A DNA stretch of 24,063 bases from Acidobacteriota bacterium (GCA_021793595.1 JAJYSL010000047.1:1-24063); one strand, 5' to 3'; positions 1 to 8,776 are shown, counted from the stretch's first letter. Notes: generated from the letters alone by a model not told the origin. Program-made: numbers and translations.

Positions 1-3000
1 CTGACCCGAACGCGGATGTGAGCAATATCTCCAACCTGGCGATGGCCGATCTACGGCGTTTGCCGCCGGGGACGTTTCCGCCGGTGGTACTTTCTTTCGA
101 CGCCTCGAACCTGCCGGTCTGCCTGATTACGATGGAGGGCCAAGGGCTGAACGAAATCCAGTTGAAAGACTACGCGATGTTTCAAGTTCGCGACCAGGTG
201 GCCAACGTCGAAGGGGCTTCGGTGCCTCAGCCCTATGGCGGGACCTATCGCCAGGTGATGGTGTACGTCGATCCGCTGAAGATGGAAGCCAACGGGCTGA
301 GCGTCAACGACGTATACAAGGCCGTGAACAGTTCCAACCTGATCTTGCCGGCCGGGGATGTTCGGATTGGGCCGAAGGATTACAACATTTACGCCAACAG
401 CCAAGTCGTCAAGCCGTCGGACGCGAACTCGATCCCGCTGAAGACGGTCGGCAATTCCTCGATCCTGGTGGGCGACGTGGGCCATGCCGAGGATGGAGGA
501 CAACTGCAGTACAACATCGTACGGGTGGATGGCGAGCGGTCAGTATATCTGCCGATCTTCAAACAGGGCGGCGGAGCAAACACGATCACGATTGTGAACG
601 GCATCCGCGAGCGAGTGAAGCACCTGTTGGATGTACCGGCACAGCTGAAGGCGCGGGTGGTGTTCGACCAGTCCATCTTCGTGAAGATCGCGGTGGACAA
701 CGTGATCCGCGAGGGTGGCATAGGACTGCTGCTGACGGCGATCATGATTCTGCTGTTCCTGGGGAACCTGCGGGCCACGGTGGCGGTGATGCTGTCCATT
801 CCGCTCTCTGTCCTGGCTGCATTTCTCTTATTGAACGGTCTTGGGGGGACGATCAATACGATGGTGCTGGGCGGGCTGGCGCTGGCACTGTCGCGCCTGA
901 TCGACAATTCCGTGGTAGTGCTGGAGAACATCTTCCGCCATATGGAGATGGGCGAGCAGCCGATGGTCGCCGCCGAACAGGGCGGAAAGGAAGTGCAACT
1001 GGCGGTGCTGGCAGCCACGGTATCGACCTCGATCGTATTCTTTCCCGTGGTGCTTCTGACAGGGGTGAGCAAATACCTGTTCACCGCGCTGGCGCTGGGC
1101 GTCGTGCTGGCCATGGCTGCCTCCTATATTGTCGCAATGACGGTGGTACCGTTGTTCTGCGCAAAATTCATTACCGTCCACGGACATGGACAGGCGAAGT
1201 CCGGGCACACGCCCGAGGATACGGATCCTGCTGAATTGGTCATTGATAACCGGGAAGAGGAAGAGACGCGCGAGCATAAAACTCGCTCTCCTTTTGAATA
1301 CGTGGTTTGGCAATTCAACCATTTTTTCCATTGGCTGCAATCCAGGTATGACAAGGGAATTCTTGTTTGTCTGAATCGCCCGGTGGTGGTTACGCTGGCG
1401 TTCACCGCGTTTGTGGTTTGTAGCTTCGCCTTGTATCCATTTTTGAACCTGGCGTTTTTTCCGCGCACGGACCCAGGCCAGTTTGTGATCAACTTCAAGG
1501 CGCCGCCGGGCACGCGTCTGGAGTTGACCGACCATTACTGTGCCAGGATTGAAAACATCGTTCGTCAGGTGGTCGCGCCTTCCGACCTCAACATGATTGT
1601 CTCCAACATCGGCGTCTATCCCGATCTTTCGGCCATCTACACCACCAATACAGCGATGGACAACGGCATCGTCCAAGTGAGCTTGAAAGAAGACCATAAG
1701 ATCGGCAGCTACGTGTATATGTCGCGGGTTCGGCGGCGTCTGCGCAAGGAGATGCCCGACATCGAGACGTATTTTCAAACCGGCGGGCTGGTGGACTCGG
1801 TGGTGAACCAGGGAAAACCGGCGCCGTTCGATATCCGGGTCGGCACCATGGACCTGAAGACGGGGTACGACGTGGCCCGGGGGCTTGCCACAAAGATAAG
1901 CAAGCTGAATCGCGTGAGCGACGTATTGATCCCACAGGACGTCAATTACCCCGGCCTGCAGTTGAATGTCAATCGCGAGAAGGCCGCGATGCTGGGGCTG
2001 ACGGAACAGAACGTTGTGGACGGCGTGATTACAGCGCTGACCTCCAACGGCATGATTGCGCCCAGTTACTGGATCGATCCCAAGTCGGGCAACAACTACA
2101 TGCTGACGGTGCAGTACTACGACAGCCAGATTCAGACGATGAAGGATTTCAAGGAAATTCCCTTGCGCGCCCCGCGGCTGACGGCGCATCTACAACCCGG
2201 CGCAGCGGAAAGTCCCAAGGAGACCGTTCCACCGCATGACAATATCATTCCGCTGGAATCTGTGGCGGACATCAAATATATCAATACGCCCACGGTGGTG
2301 GACCACTACCAACTGCGGCGAGTTTTCGACATCTATGTGATGCCGAAGACGGAGGACCTGAGCCGGGTTGGCAAACAGATCCAAAAAATCGTCAACGGAG
2401 TCCACCCGCCGCATGGCACGCTGGTCAGCATCACCGGCTCGATCAACGACATGAGGGACTCCTTCCGGAGCTTCGCCGTCGGATTGACTCTCTCGGTGGT
2501 CCTTGTCTACCTGGTACTGATGGCGCAGTTCGCTTCGCTGTCGGATCCGTTCATCATTCTGCTGGCGGTGCCGCCGGGGATGTCGGGTGTGCTGCTGTTC
2601 CTGCTGGTCACGGGGACTTCGCTGAATATCATGTCGCTGATGGGCTGCCTGATGATGACCGGGATTGTGGTGTCGGACAGTATTTTGATTGTGGACTTCA
2701 TCGGAATCCAAAGAAGCGCGGGCAAGCCGCTGAAACTGGCGATTGGAGAAGCCTGCCGGGTGCGTCTGCGGCCCATCATGATGACTACGCTGGCGACGGC
2801 GCTGGGATTGATTCCAATGGCCCTGGGCCTGGAGGCCGGCAGTGAACAGTATGCGCCGCTGGCGCGAGCCATTCTGGGCGGACTGACCGTTTCGGGCGTG
2901 GTGACGGTGTTCCTGGTGCCGACCGTGTATTACCTGATTCACCGCAATCAAGGACATGACTCCGGCGAGAACAACACGCAGGAGCTGGAGGTGCAAGCAT

Positions 3001-3002
3001 AA
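1..3002 (+). CDS. RND-family efflux pump inner-membrane permease, 5' end cut by the window
   Basis: This is the proton-driven inner-membrane pump of a tripartite efflux system, HAE1/AcrB-like. The frame is open from base 3 with no start, so the protein begins upstream. About 1000 residues are present and by family comparison roughly 100 are missing, including TM1 and part of the first porter domain. Visible in order are porter-domain sequence, the TM2-TM6 block (about 700-1170), a hydrophilic charged linker (about 1180-1300), the second porter half, and a C-terminal TM block (about 2460-2940). The TM4 motif reads LIDNSVVVLENI (Asp codon 903-905, Asn 906-908), where AcrB has Asp-Asp. The TM10 motif reads GIVVSDSILIVDF (Ser-Asp codons 2673-2678), where AcrB has Lys-Asn. 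The gene ends in TAATG, overlapping the TolC gene start by one base, so the two are translationally coupled. The adaptor (MFP) gene is probably upstream. The substrate cannot be told from sequence. Confidence 0.95.
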   Translation, partial: DPNADVSNISNLAMADLRRLPPGTFPPVVLSFDASNLPVCLITMEGQGLNEIQLKDYAMFQVRDQVANVEGASVPQPYGGTYRQVMVYVDPLKMEANGLSVNDVYKAVNSSNLILPAGDVRIGPKDYNIYANSQVVKPSDANSIPLKTVGNSSILVGDVGHAEDGGQLQYNIVRVDGERSVYLPIFKQGGGANTITIVNGIRERVKHLLDVPAQLKARVVFDQSIFVKIAVDNVIREGGIGLLLTAIMILLFLGNLRATVAVMLSIPLSVLAAFLLLNGLGGTINTMVLGGLALALSRLIDNSVVVLENIFRHMEMGEQPMVAAEQGGKEVQLAVLAATVSTSIVFFPVVLLTGVSKYLFTALALGVVLAMAASYIVAMTVVPLFCAKFITVHGHGQAKSGHTPEDTDPAELVIDNREEEETREHKTRSPFEYVVWQFNHFFHWLQSRYDKGILVCLNRPVVVTLAFTAFVVCSFALYPFLNLAFFPRTDPGQFVINFKAPPGTRLELTDHYCARIENIVRQVVAPSDLNMIVSNIGVYPDLSAIYTTNTAMDNGIVQVSLKEDHKIGSYVYMSRVRRRLRKEMPDIETYFQTGGLVDSVVNQGKPAPFDIRVGTMDLKTGYDVARGLATKISKLNRVSDVLIPQDVNYPGLQLNVNREKAAMLGLTEQNVVDGVITALTSNGMIAPSYWIDPKSGNNYMLTVQYYDSQIQTMKDFKEIPLRAPRLTAHLQPGAAESPKETVPPHDNIIPLESVADIKYINTPTVVDHYQLRRVFDIYVMPKTEDLSRVGKQIQKIVNGVHPPHGTLVSITGSINDMRDSFRSFAVGLTLSVVLVYLVLMAQFASLSDPFIILLAVPPGMSGVLLFLLVTGTSLNIMSLMGCLMMTGIVVSDSILIVDFIGIQRSAGKPLKLAIGEACRVRLRPIMMTTLATALGLIPMALGLEAGSEQYAPLARAILGGLTVSGVVTVFLVPTVYYLIHRNQGHDSGENNTQELEVQA

Positions 3003-4483
3003 TGCAAACTCACCCAAGATTTTCAATCATGGGACTGGCACTGGTCGCACTCGTGTGCTGCCCGTGGCCTTTGCGGGCGCAGAAGCTGGCGGACGCTCCG
3101 TCGGCGGTGATGTTGGCGAAGAACATACAGCAGGTGGACACCAGTGCGTCGCCGGTGGCGCCTCATGCGGCGGCGATGGCGGGCGACACGCTAAGTGAGA
3201 CAACGCCGAATATGGGATCGACCAGCGGTATGACAGGAGGCCGGGTCACGTCAATTCCAGCGCAATTGACGCTGCACGACGCAGAACAGATTGCGATCCG
3301 CAATAATCCAAGGATCCGTGTAGCGCAGTTATTGGCACGAGCGCAGCACCAGGTGTATCGCCAGACGCGATCCGCTTACCTGCCGCAATTGGTGGGTGGC
3401 GCTGTGGGATCGAAGGCGGATACCGGCAGCCGATTCACCTTCGACGGATTGCGGTCGACACGATTGATCACGCACGCGGGCGGGGGCTTGGACTTCCACC
3501 AATTGCTGACGGATTTCGGTCACACGAGCAACCTGATTGCATCTTCCAAGCTGTACGAGAAGGCGCAGAATGCGCAGGCGCAAGCGAGCACGCTGGATAT
3601 TGTCCTGATTACCGATCAGGCGTTTTACAACGCGCTGGAAGCTACAGCGTTGGTCAAGGTGGCGCAGCAAACAGTGGATACGCGCAAGACCACCGACCAG
3701 CAGATTACCGAGCTAACCAACAACAAATTGCGTTCGACGATCGATCTGGCATTTGCAGACGAAGACTTGGCGCGGGCACAATTGCTGCTGCTGGACGCGC
3801 AGACGCAATATAACGACGCGCTCAATGCCCTGACTTCGGTACTTGGATTCGATAGGCCGATGACCTATACGGTGGAGGAAACCGGGGGTACCACATCTAC
3901 TCCTCCTCCGGACCAGGACCAACTGGTGCAAATTGCGCTGAAACAGAGGCCGGACTTGATGGCACTGGACTATGACCAACAGGCAGCGAAGAAGTATGCA
4001 CGCGCGCAGTGGGAACAACTGTTGCCAACATTACAAACCATGGCGGTCGTCGGTGGAACACCGGTGCGCGACGACAAATATTTCACCAGCAACTGGTTCG
4101 GTGCAATTGGGGCCGATCTGGAGGTACCGCTCTTCAACGGATTTCGCTACACGGCAGAGGCACATGAGGCGGAAGACCGGGCGCGCGCGGCGCAGGAAAA
4201 CCAGCGCGATTTGCGTGATCGGGTGGTGCGCGATGTTCGCAATGCGTGGATGCAGACCAACACGTCCTACCAGAAAATCGCAGTGACGGAGAAGCTGCTG
4301 AAAGCGTCGAATATGGGGCTCGATCTGGCACAGGCACGCTACAAGCTGGGGTTGAGTTCCATTGTGGAACTGAGCGAGTCACAACTGGAACAGACGCAGG
4401 CGTCGATTGAAAACGTGAATGCTCGTTATGAGTATGAATTGTCTCTCGCGGTCTTGAACTATCAACTGGGGAATCTGCCGTAG
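3002..4483 (+). CDS. TolC-family outer membrane efflux protein
   Basis: This 493-residue protein is the outer membrane channel of the efflux system encoded just upstream. It has an N-terminal signal peptide (hydrophobic residues about 9-20, likely cleavage after the LRA at 24-26). A linker of about 60 residues rich in Ala, Ser and Thr follows. Then come two outer-membrane-efflux-protein repeats, starting near LTLHDAEQIAIRNNPRIRVA and again near the segment containing QIALKQRPDLMALDYD. The C-terminal repeat has the usual QARYKLGLSSIVELSESQLE type motif. There is no convincing lipobox, although two Cys lie in the signal peptide, so it is probably not lipid-anchored like some OprM homologues. 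The ATG overlaps the permease stop (TAATG), which fixes the start and indicates one transcript. Confidence 0.95.
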   Translation: MQTHPRFSIMGLALVALVCCPWPLRAQKLADAPSAVMLAKNIQQVDTSASPVAPHAAAMAGDTLSETTPNMGSTSGMTGGRVTSIPAQLTLHDAEQIAIRNNPRIRVAQLLARAQHQVYRQTRSAYLPQLVGGAVGSKADTGSRFTFDGLRSTRLITHAGGGLDFHQLLTDFGHTSNLIASSKLYEKAQNAQAQASTLDIVLITDQAFYNALEATALVKVAQQTVDTRKTTDQQITELTNNKLRSTIDLAFADEDLARAQLLLLDAQTQYNDALNALTSVLGFDRPMTYTVEETGGTTSTPPPDQDQLVQIALKQRPDLMALDYDQQAAKKYARAQWEQLLPTLQTMAVVGGTPVRDDKYFTSNWFGAIGADLEVPLFNGFRYTAEAHEAEDRARAAQENQRDLRDRVVRDVRNAWMQTNTSYQKIAVTEKLLKASNMGLDLAQARYKLGLSSIVELSESQLEQTQASIENVNARYEYELSLAVLNYQLGNLP

Positions 4484-4540
4484 GGTTGCGCGAGCGGAAG
4501 TGACTCTCAGGGTAGCTGTGCGAGCCTGGGGCACCCGGCA

Positions 4541-4570
4541 CTGAATTAGCAAGTGGGAAAGCTGCCGTAG
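4541..4570 (+). repeat. Decayed copy of the tolC 3' end (30 bp)
   Basis: These 30 bases match the last 30 bases of the preceding TolC gene (4454-4483) at 24 positions. Translated they read LN*QVGKLP* against LNYQLGNLP*, so even the final CTG CCG TAG is shared. The copy has an in-frame stop and no similarity continues on either side. It may be the remnant of a lost tandem tolC paralogue, or chance similarity. Confidence 0.4.
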
Positions 4571-4611
4571 GCGCAGACTTCCCTATCGTTCGACCTGAAC
4601 TGAGAAGAAAT

Positions 4612-4633
4612 GGGCCGTCCGCCCGGATGGCCC
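4612..4633 (+). terminator. GC-rich stem-loop downstream of tolC-like gene
   Basis: A 9-bp stem gggccgtcc / ggatggccc (one G-T pair) closes a 4-base loop. It lies about 130 bp downstream of the TolC stop and ends in tcccc rather than a T run. It could end the efflux operon transcript in a factor-dependent way, or be unrelated to termination. Confidence 0.3.
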
Positions 4634-4860
4634 TCCCCGAAACGACGCCAAATCCACACCTGGCGCACGAATTCATCTCCCATTCATCTTCTGTTTTTGG
4701 GATATTCACGCAGCGCTGTAAGACTAAGCGCGGTGTGAATGAACATCCCTGTCAGCGATATGTACTCGCCAGCCGCCGAGAACCCCTGCGCTTCAAGCGT
4801 CGGGGGACGGGTATCGCATCTTTTTGGATCTTCAATCAAACAAAACGAGTGAGAGGCCGA

Positions 4861-6675
4861 ATGAAACACGGACCGAACAAAGTTAGAGCCCTGATTCTTG
4901 CATGCTGCGTGGCAATAGTGCCGCAGGCGGGCTTGTCTGTATTTGCGCAATCGAGTACGGACACGACCACAACCGTTCACAAAAAGAGTGTGAGCAAGAG
5001 GCCAAGCAGCATCGAAATGCAGATGCAGGAGATGCGGCAGCAATTCCAACAGCAGCAGCAAGAGATTGACCAGCTGAAGCAACAACTGCAAAGCCGCGAC
5101 CAGCAACTGCATCAGGCGCAGGACACGGCGCAACAGGCGCAACAAGCTGCCCGGCAGGCACAGACACAGGTGCAGGCGGTGCAGCAGAGCTCCAGCCAAA
5201 GCAATGAGGCCTATACCAGTTTGAAGCAGGCGGTGCAGGGCGTGCAGGCAGACACCGAGCAGGCAAAGTCGGACATCGTTGCGGTGCGCCAGATGGGCGT
5301 AGGTTTGCGCGAAAATTATGCCAACCCCATCGCGCTGAAATACAAAGGTGTGTATATAACACCGGGAGGCTTCCTGGCGGCTGAAACTGTGTTCCGCCAA
5401 CGGGCCACGGGCGGCGGTTTGAACACGCCGTTCAATGCAATTCCCTTCTCGGCTTCTTCGCTCGGCAAACAGTCGGAGTTCGTGGCCACCGGCCGTCAGT
5501 CGCGGATCACCCTCAACGTGCAGGGCAAGGTGGACCATGCGACCATCGGCGGCTACTACGAGGCTGACTTCCTGAACGCCGGCAGCACCTCCAACAACAA
5601 TGAAAGCAACAGCTATCCGCTGCGGCAACGGCAGATGTGGGCGCGCTATCAACGGGACACCGGCTTTACCATTGTCGGCGGGCAAATGTGGTCGTTTTTG
5701 ACGCTGACAACGATAGGGTTTGAGAACAAATCCGAAGCGGTTCCGCTCACCATCGACCCTCAATATACCCCGGGCTACATCTGGGCGCGACAGTACGGAA
5801 TGCGCATCTACGACAGCTTCTTCGACAAGAAGATGCTCGCTGGAGTGGCGTTTGAAAATCCGCAAATGACCTTCGGCGGGCACGGCTATAGCAACAATTT
5901 TCAATTCGGTACGGCGGGCAATCCCGGAGGACTGTTGAACCCGGACACGAATTACTCCACCAATATGGCCCCGGACATTATTGCCAAGGTTGCGGTCGAG
6001 CCTGGATTCGGCCACTATGAGGTGGCTGGAATCGCCACTTTCCTGCGCGATCGCGTCTTCCCGAATGCGACCAGTAAGCCTGCCTCGGCCACAGGGGCCT
6101 ATAACGACTCCAAAGTTGCCGGAGGAGTGGAAGGCGCGGCGTGGCTGCCGTTCAAGAAGGGGCTCTACAATATTGGCGTTCGCGGACTGTATGGACAGAG
6201 CGTGGGGCGCTATGGCGCATCCACATTACCGGACACGACGGTACATCCCGACGGCACGCTGGCTCCCCTGCGCAACCTGATAGGCATGGGTTCTCTCGAG
6301 TTTCATCCTGGCAAGCTGGATTTCTATTATTACTACGGCGGCGACTACGCGGGTAAGAACTGGAGTTTGAACGGTGCGGGCAAGCCGGTCGGATACGGAT
6401 CTCCGCTATTCAACAACAGTGGCTGCAGCACGGAAACGGTGCCCAGTTCCTCGCCTTACGGTCCGGGCGGACTTGCCAACTGCACGGGTGACACGCGAGC
6501 GCTGACAGCGCATGATATCGGCTTTTGGTACAACTTCTATCGCGGCAGCAAGGGTAAACTGGTGTACGGCATGCAGTATGACTATATGCAGCGCAAGACC
6601 TGGGCCGGCATGGGCGGCCAACCGGAGGCGATTGACAATATGTTCTGGACCTCGTTCCGTTACTACATACCGTAA
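4861..6675 (+). CDS. Outer membrane porin with N-terminal coiled coil (DcaP-like)
   Basis: This 604-residue protein is predicted to form an outer-membrane diffusion channel. I chose the ATG at 4861 because it follows GAGAGG and opens a good signal peptide (hydrophobic residues 9-28, cleavage near VFA-Q at 29/30). Residues about 50-143 are Gln-rich with regular Leu/Met spacing, a likely coiled coil. From about 160 to the end there are alternating aromatic/polar strands, Gly-Asn loops and a C-terminal ending in aromatics (SFRYYIP), typical of a 16- to 18-strand beta barrel. The coiled coil plus barrel layout resembles DcaP/OprO-type trimeric porins, where the coiled coil projects into the periplasm. 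Substrate is unknown. It is followed directly by a strong terminator. The link to the upstream efflux genes is positional only. Confidence 0.75.
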   Translation: MKHGPNKVRALILACCVAIVPQAGLSVFAQSSTDTTTTVHKKSVSKRPSSIEMQMQEMRQQFQQQQQEIDQLKQQLQSRDQQLHQAQDTAQQAQQAARQAQTQVQAVQQSSSQSNEAYTSLKQAVQGVQADTEQAKSDIVAVRQMGVGLRENYANPIALKYKGVYITPGGFLAAETVFRQRATGGGLNTPFNAIPFSASSLGKQSEFVATGRQSRITLNVQGKVDHATIGGYYEADFLNAGSTSNNNESNSYPLRQRQMWARYQRDTGFTIVGGQMWSFLTLTTIGFENKSEAVPLTIDPQYTPGYIWARQYGMRIYDSFFDKKMLAGVAFENPQMTFGGHGYSNNFQFGTAGNPGGLLNPDTNYSTNMAPDIIAKVAVEPGFGHYEVAGIATFLRDRVFPNATSKPASATGAYNDSKVAGGVEGAAWLPFKKGLYNIGVRGLYGQSVGRYGASTLPDTTVHPDGTLAPLRNLIGMGSLEFHPGKLDFYYYYGGDYAGKNWSLNGAGKPVGYGSPLFNNSGCSTETVPSSSPYGPGGLANCTGDTRALTAHDIGFWYNFYRGSKGKLVYGMQYDYMQRKTWAGMGGQPEAIDNMFWTSFRYYIP

Positions 6676-6700
6676 AAGCAAGACGGTATATCGCGAGAGT

Positions 6701-6733
6701 AAAAGAGGCATGGAATTTTTCCATGCCTCTTTT
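6701..6733. terminator. Bidirectional intrinsic terminator between convergent genes
   Basis: A perfect 15-bp inverted repeat (aaaagaggcatggaa / ttccatgcctctttt) with a TTT loop lies 25 bases after the porin stop. On the plus strand the stem runs into a T-rich tail (tttatttttc). On the minus strand the complementary A-tract also supplies a T tail. It can serve both the porin and the convergent TPR-like gene ending at 6753. Confidence 0.93.
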
Positions 6734-6752
6734 ATTTTTCTTGTAATCGATT

Positions 6753-7592
6753 TTATTTGAGCTTCGCCAGTTGTTGGGCGTAGAGAGGATTGTTAGGAAA
6801 TTCCTGCGCAAGAGACGACAACAATTCGCGGGCTTTGGTCATGTCTTTATCGCGAACTGCAGCGACAGACAGCAACAATTTGGCGAGCGGCTGCAGATAA
6901 TGGCCCTGGGCGGCGGTCAGTTCCAGGTCGTGCTCGCCCAGCACCTTATTGGTTTCTCCGCCCGCCATTTGCAGCAACCAGCGGACCGGCGCGGGCTTCA
7001 ATCCCAGAATGTAATTTTCCATGCCGACGGCCAGATACGCATCATAGTCGGTGGGATCGACGGCTAGCAGACGATGGGCAAAGGCACTGCCCTGCTTGGT
7101 GAATTGAAATCCCGCGATGTCGCGACGTTCAATCAGGGAAGCATAATCGGCGCGCATGCCCAAGGCGAGAGTTTTCGCAAACAGGGCGGTTGCGTCGTCG
7201 GGGTGTTTGGCCAGAATGGTGTCGGCCAAACCATTCGCCTTATCGAGAGCAGCGTCGAACGCATTCTTTGTGGCCGGATCCGGGACGGTCTTGTGTTCCA
7301 GGTAATTTGTGTCGTTGGTGAACAATTGCATGTCGAGAACACCGGTGCGGTGGAACTCCGAAAAAAGATAGGCGGCGGCATCGGAGACCGGCCCCATGGG
7401 ATCTTCGGGATGCTCAACCATGTATTTTGCGAAGATGGCATGTGCTTCCTGGAAGTGAAGGTTGTACATTTCGTGAAAACCCTGATCCAGCATGGGAGGA
7501 GTTTCTACACTCTGGCTTTGAGCCCACAAGGACTGGGAAATGGCAATGCCGAAGCACAAGACAAGCAGAGGGAGTAGAACCTTAACTTTCAT
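6753..7592 (-). CDS. Secreted TPR-like helical repeat protein, function unknown
   Basis: This 279-residue protein has a signal peptide (residues 1-24, cleavage near LWA-Q). Two ATG codons lie three codons apart (7599-7601 and 7590-7592). I prefer the second because MKVKVLL is the classic positively charged signal-peptide start and an AGGA sits about 8 bases upstream. The mature part is helical with tetratricopeptide-like periodicity: NLHFQEAHAIFAKYM near the N-terminus, AKHPDDATALFAKTLALGM in the middle and ARELLSSLAQEFPNNPLYAQ at the end. This suggests a periplasmic or surface protein-interaction scaffold. No catalytic motif is visible. It is transcribed alone, convergent to the porin, and shares the bidirectional terminator. 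Confidence 0.85.
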   Translation of the reverse strand: MKVKVLLPLLVLCFGIAISQSLWAQSQSVETPPMLDQGFHEMYNLHFQEAHAIFAKYMVEHPEDPMGPVSDAAAYLFSEFHRTGVLDMQLFTNDTNYLEHKTVPDPATKNAFDAALDKANGLADTILAKHPDDATALFAKTLALGMRADYASLIERRDIAGFQFTKQGSAFAHRLLAVDPTDYDAYLAVGMENYILGLKPAPVRWLLQMAGGETNKVLGEHDLELTAAQGHYLQPLAKLLLSVAAVRDKDMTKARELLSSLAQEFPNNPLYAQQLAKLK

Positions 7593-7864
7593 CGCGAACA
7601 TCCTAGTTCCTCAATCGACTCAGATAGATCAGCATCTATGGCCAACGGTTTGCCGCATTCAACATGTGGAGATATAGCGCCATTATTTCACTCTTCCGTG
7701 AGGATTTTACAACGCGGGTACAGCGAGCGAACCGCAGCCGGACCCATCTTCGCGACGGCGGGTGTCAAGAAAGGTATGGAATCTGTTGTAACCTGATAGC
7801 GGTGGGCTGCGTCTATTAAGGAAGCACTCAAAAAGTTTACTCACACATACTTGGATGGTCAGTT
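7593..7864. promoter_or_regulatory. Divergent intergenic region with small inverted repeat
   Basis: This spacer of about 270 bp must hold promoters for the TPR-like gene (-) and the exported hypothetical gene (+). The only structure I see is atagat-cagc-atctat at 7624-7639, close to the minus-strand start, a possible operator. No confident -35/-10 pair was found. Confidence 0.35.
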
Positions 7865-8776
7865 TTGCAATTGCGGCAACCCTTATCTTTTTTCCCCGTA
7901 TTTTTAGTACTTTGTGCGACGGCTTTGTCGTCACCACACCAGGCGGAAGGACAGGGATCTGACGCGCCATCGCGCCCCGATATCGTCGCCGCAGTGGACG
8001 CCGCTTCAACGCCGCTTCCTACCGCGCCAACATCCCAACAAGCCCAGCACCCCGCTGCTCCGACAACTGGAGTGACAGGATCGCCAGCCATCCCCGGAGA
8101 CAAGGGCGACCGGGTCCACTACGATGTGAACGGAAACCCGATCCAGAACCCCAACGCGCCTCGGCCAGACTACGGGCAGCAACCGCAACGCATCATGGGG
8201 TGGATTCCGAATTATCGGGCAGTCAGTGTAGGCTCTAAGCCGCCGCCCCCGAGTTTCAAAGAGAAATTCATGATTGGAACGCAGAATACCTTCGATTATT
8301 CTGCGTTCATCTTCAATGCGGTGGATAGCGAAATCCCGTACGTCTCAAAAAGCTATCCGGAATTTGGCAATGGGATGGTTGGATACGGCCGATACTATTG
8401 GCACGGATTTGTGGACAAAGGCATTGGAAATTACATGACCGATACCATTGTCCCCACGCTGACCCGCCAGGACTCACGCTATTATGCGATGGGAACCGGG
8501 CACTGGTATGCGCGCGCTCTCTACGCCTATACGCGCGTTTTGATTACGCCGAACGATGCGGGAAGAAACACCTTCAACTATTCGGAGATTGTGGGTAAGG
8601 GCGCAGCAGCCGGATTGGGCAATCTGTATTATCCGGCCCGGTATCGGGACTGGACGAAAACCGGGCAACGATGGTTGGTGCAGGTGGCGATCCGCGATGG
8701 CGGGTTCAACGTTTTTCGTGAGTTCTGGCCAGATGTCGCAAAGCACGTTTTGCATCTGAGCGCCAAAGCGCAGTAG
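7865..8776 (+). CDS. Exported hypothetical protein
   Basis: This 303-residue protein is not recognised by me as any characterised family. There is no ATG or GTG in frame between the upstream stop at 7817 and the signal peptide, so the start is a TTG at 7865 (GGA about 9 bases upstream) or the next TTG at 7871. The N-terminus (LSFFPVFLVLCATALSS) is a signal peptide. Residues about 25-100 are low-complexity, rich in Pro, Ala and Ser, and likely disordered. Residues about 115-300 are a conserved-looking domain rich in Tyr, Trp and Gly (for example GYGRYYWHGFVDKGIGNY, DSRYYAMGTGHWYARALYAY). It may be an outer-membrane or periplasmic beta/alpha protein. I have the impression that proteins of this type are common in Acidobacteriota, but cannot verify it here. 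Confidence 0.75.
   Translation: MQLRQPLSFFPVFLVLCATALSSPHQAEGQGSDAPSRPDIVAAVDAASTPLPTAPTSQQAQHPAAPTTGVTGSPAIPGDKGDRVHYDVNGNPIQNPNAPRPDYGQQPQRIMGWIPNYRAVSVGSKPPPPSFKEKFMIGTQNTFDYSAFIFNAVDSEIPYVSKSYPEFGNGMVGYGRYYWHGFVDKGIGNYMTDTIVPTLTRQDSRYYAMGTGHWYARALYAYTRVLITPNDAGRNTFNYSEIVGKGAAAGLGNLYYPARYRDWTKTGQRWLVQVAIRDGGFNVFREFWPDVAKHVLHLSAKAQ

Larger units (their letters stand above)
4484..4860. other. Intergenic region between tolC-like gene and porin
   Basis: I support no gene in these 377 bases. An open frame continues upstream of the porin to 4627, but its residues look non-coding and precede a clear signal peptide. The region holds a short copy of the tolC 3' end (4541-4570), a GC-rich stem-loop (4612-4633), and a second hairpin in the porin leader: cccc-gcgct / agcgt-gggg around 4783-4805, with one mismatch in the stem and one G-T pair. 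No sigma-70 promoter is convincing by eye. Confidence 0.6.

Noticed and set aside
828..2189. A 453-codon open frame opposite the RND permease, and similar long frames opposite the porin (4684-6015) and ribH fusion (14421-15533)
   Set aside because: Composition is rich in Arg, His and Gln with no motifs. Each lies antisense to a gene with clear family features.
4627..4860. N-terminal extension of the porin gene back to 4627
   Set aside because: The extension would place a signal peptide in the middle of the protein and overlaps a stem-loop. GAGAGG before the ATG at 4861 supports the shorter form.
7855..7960. Frameshift or sequencing error at the start of the exported hypothetical protein
   Set aside because: The TTG frame alone gives a proper signal peptide that continues into the mature protein. 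The ATG frame ends after 35 codons without similarity to anything.
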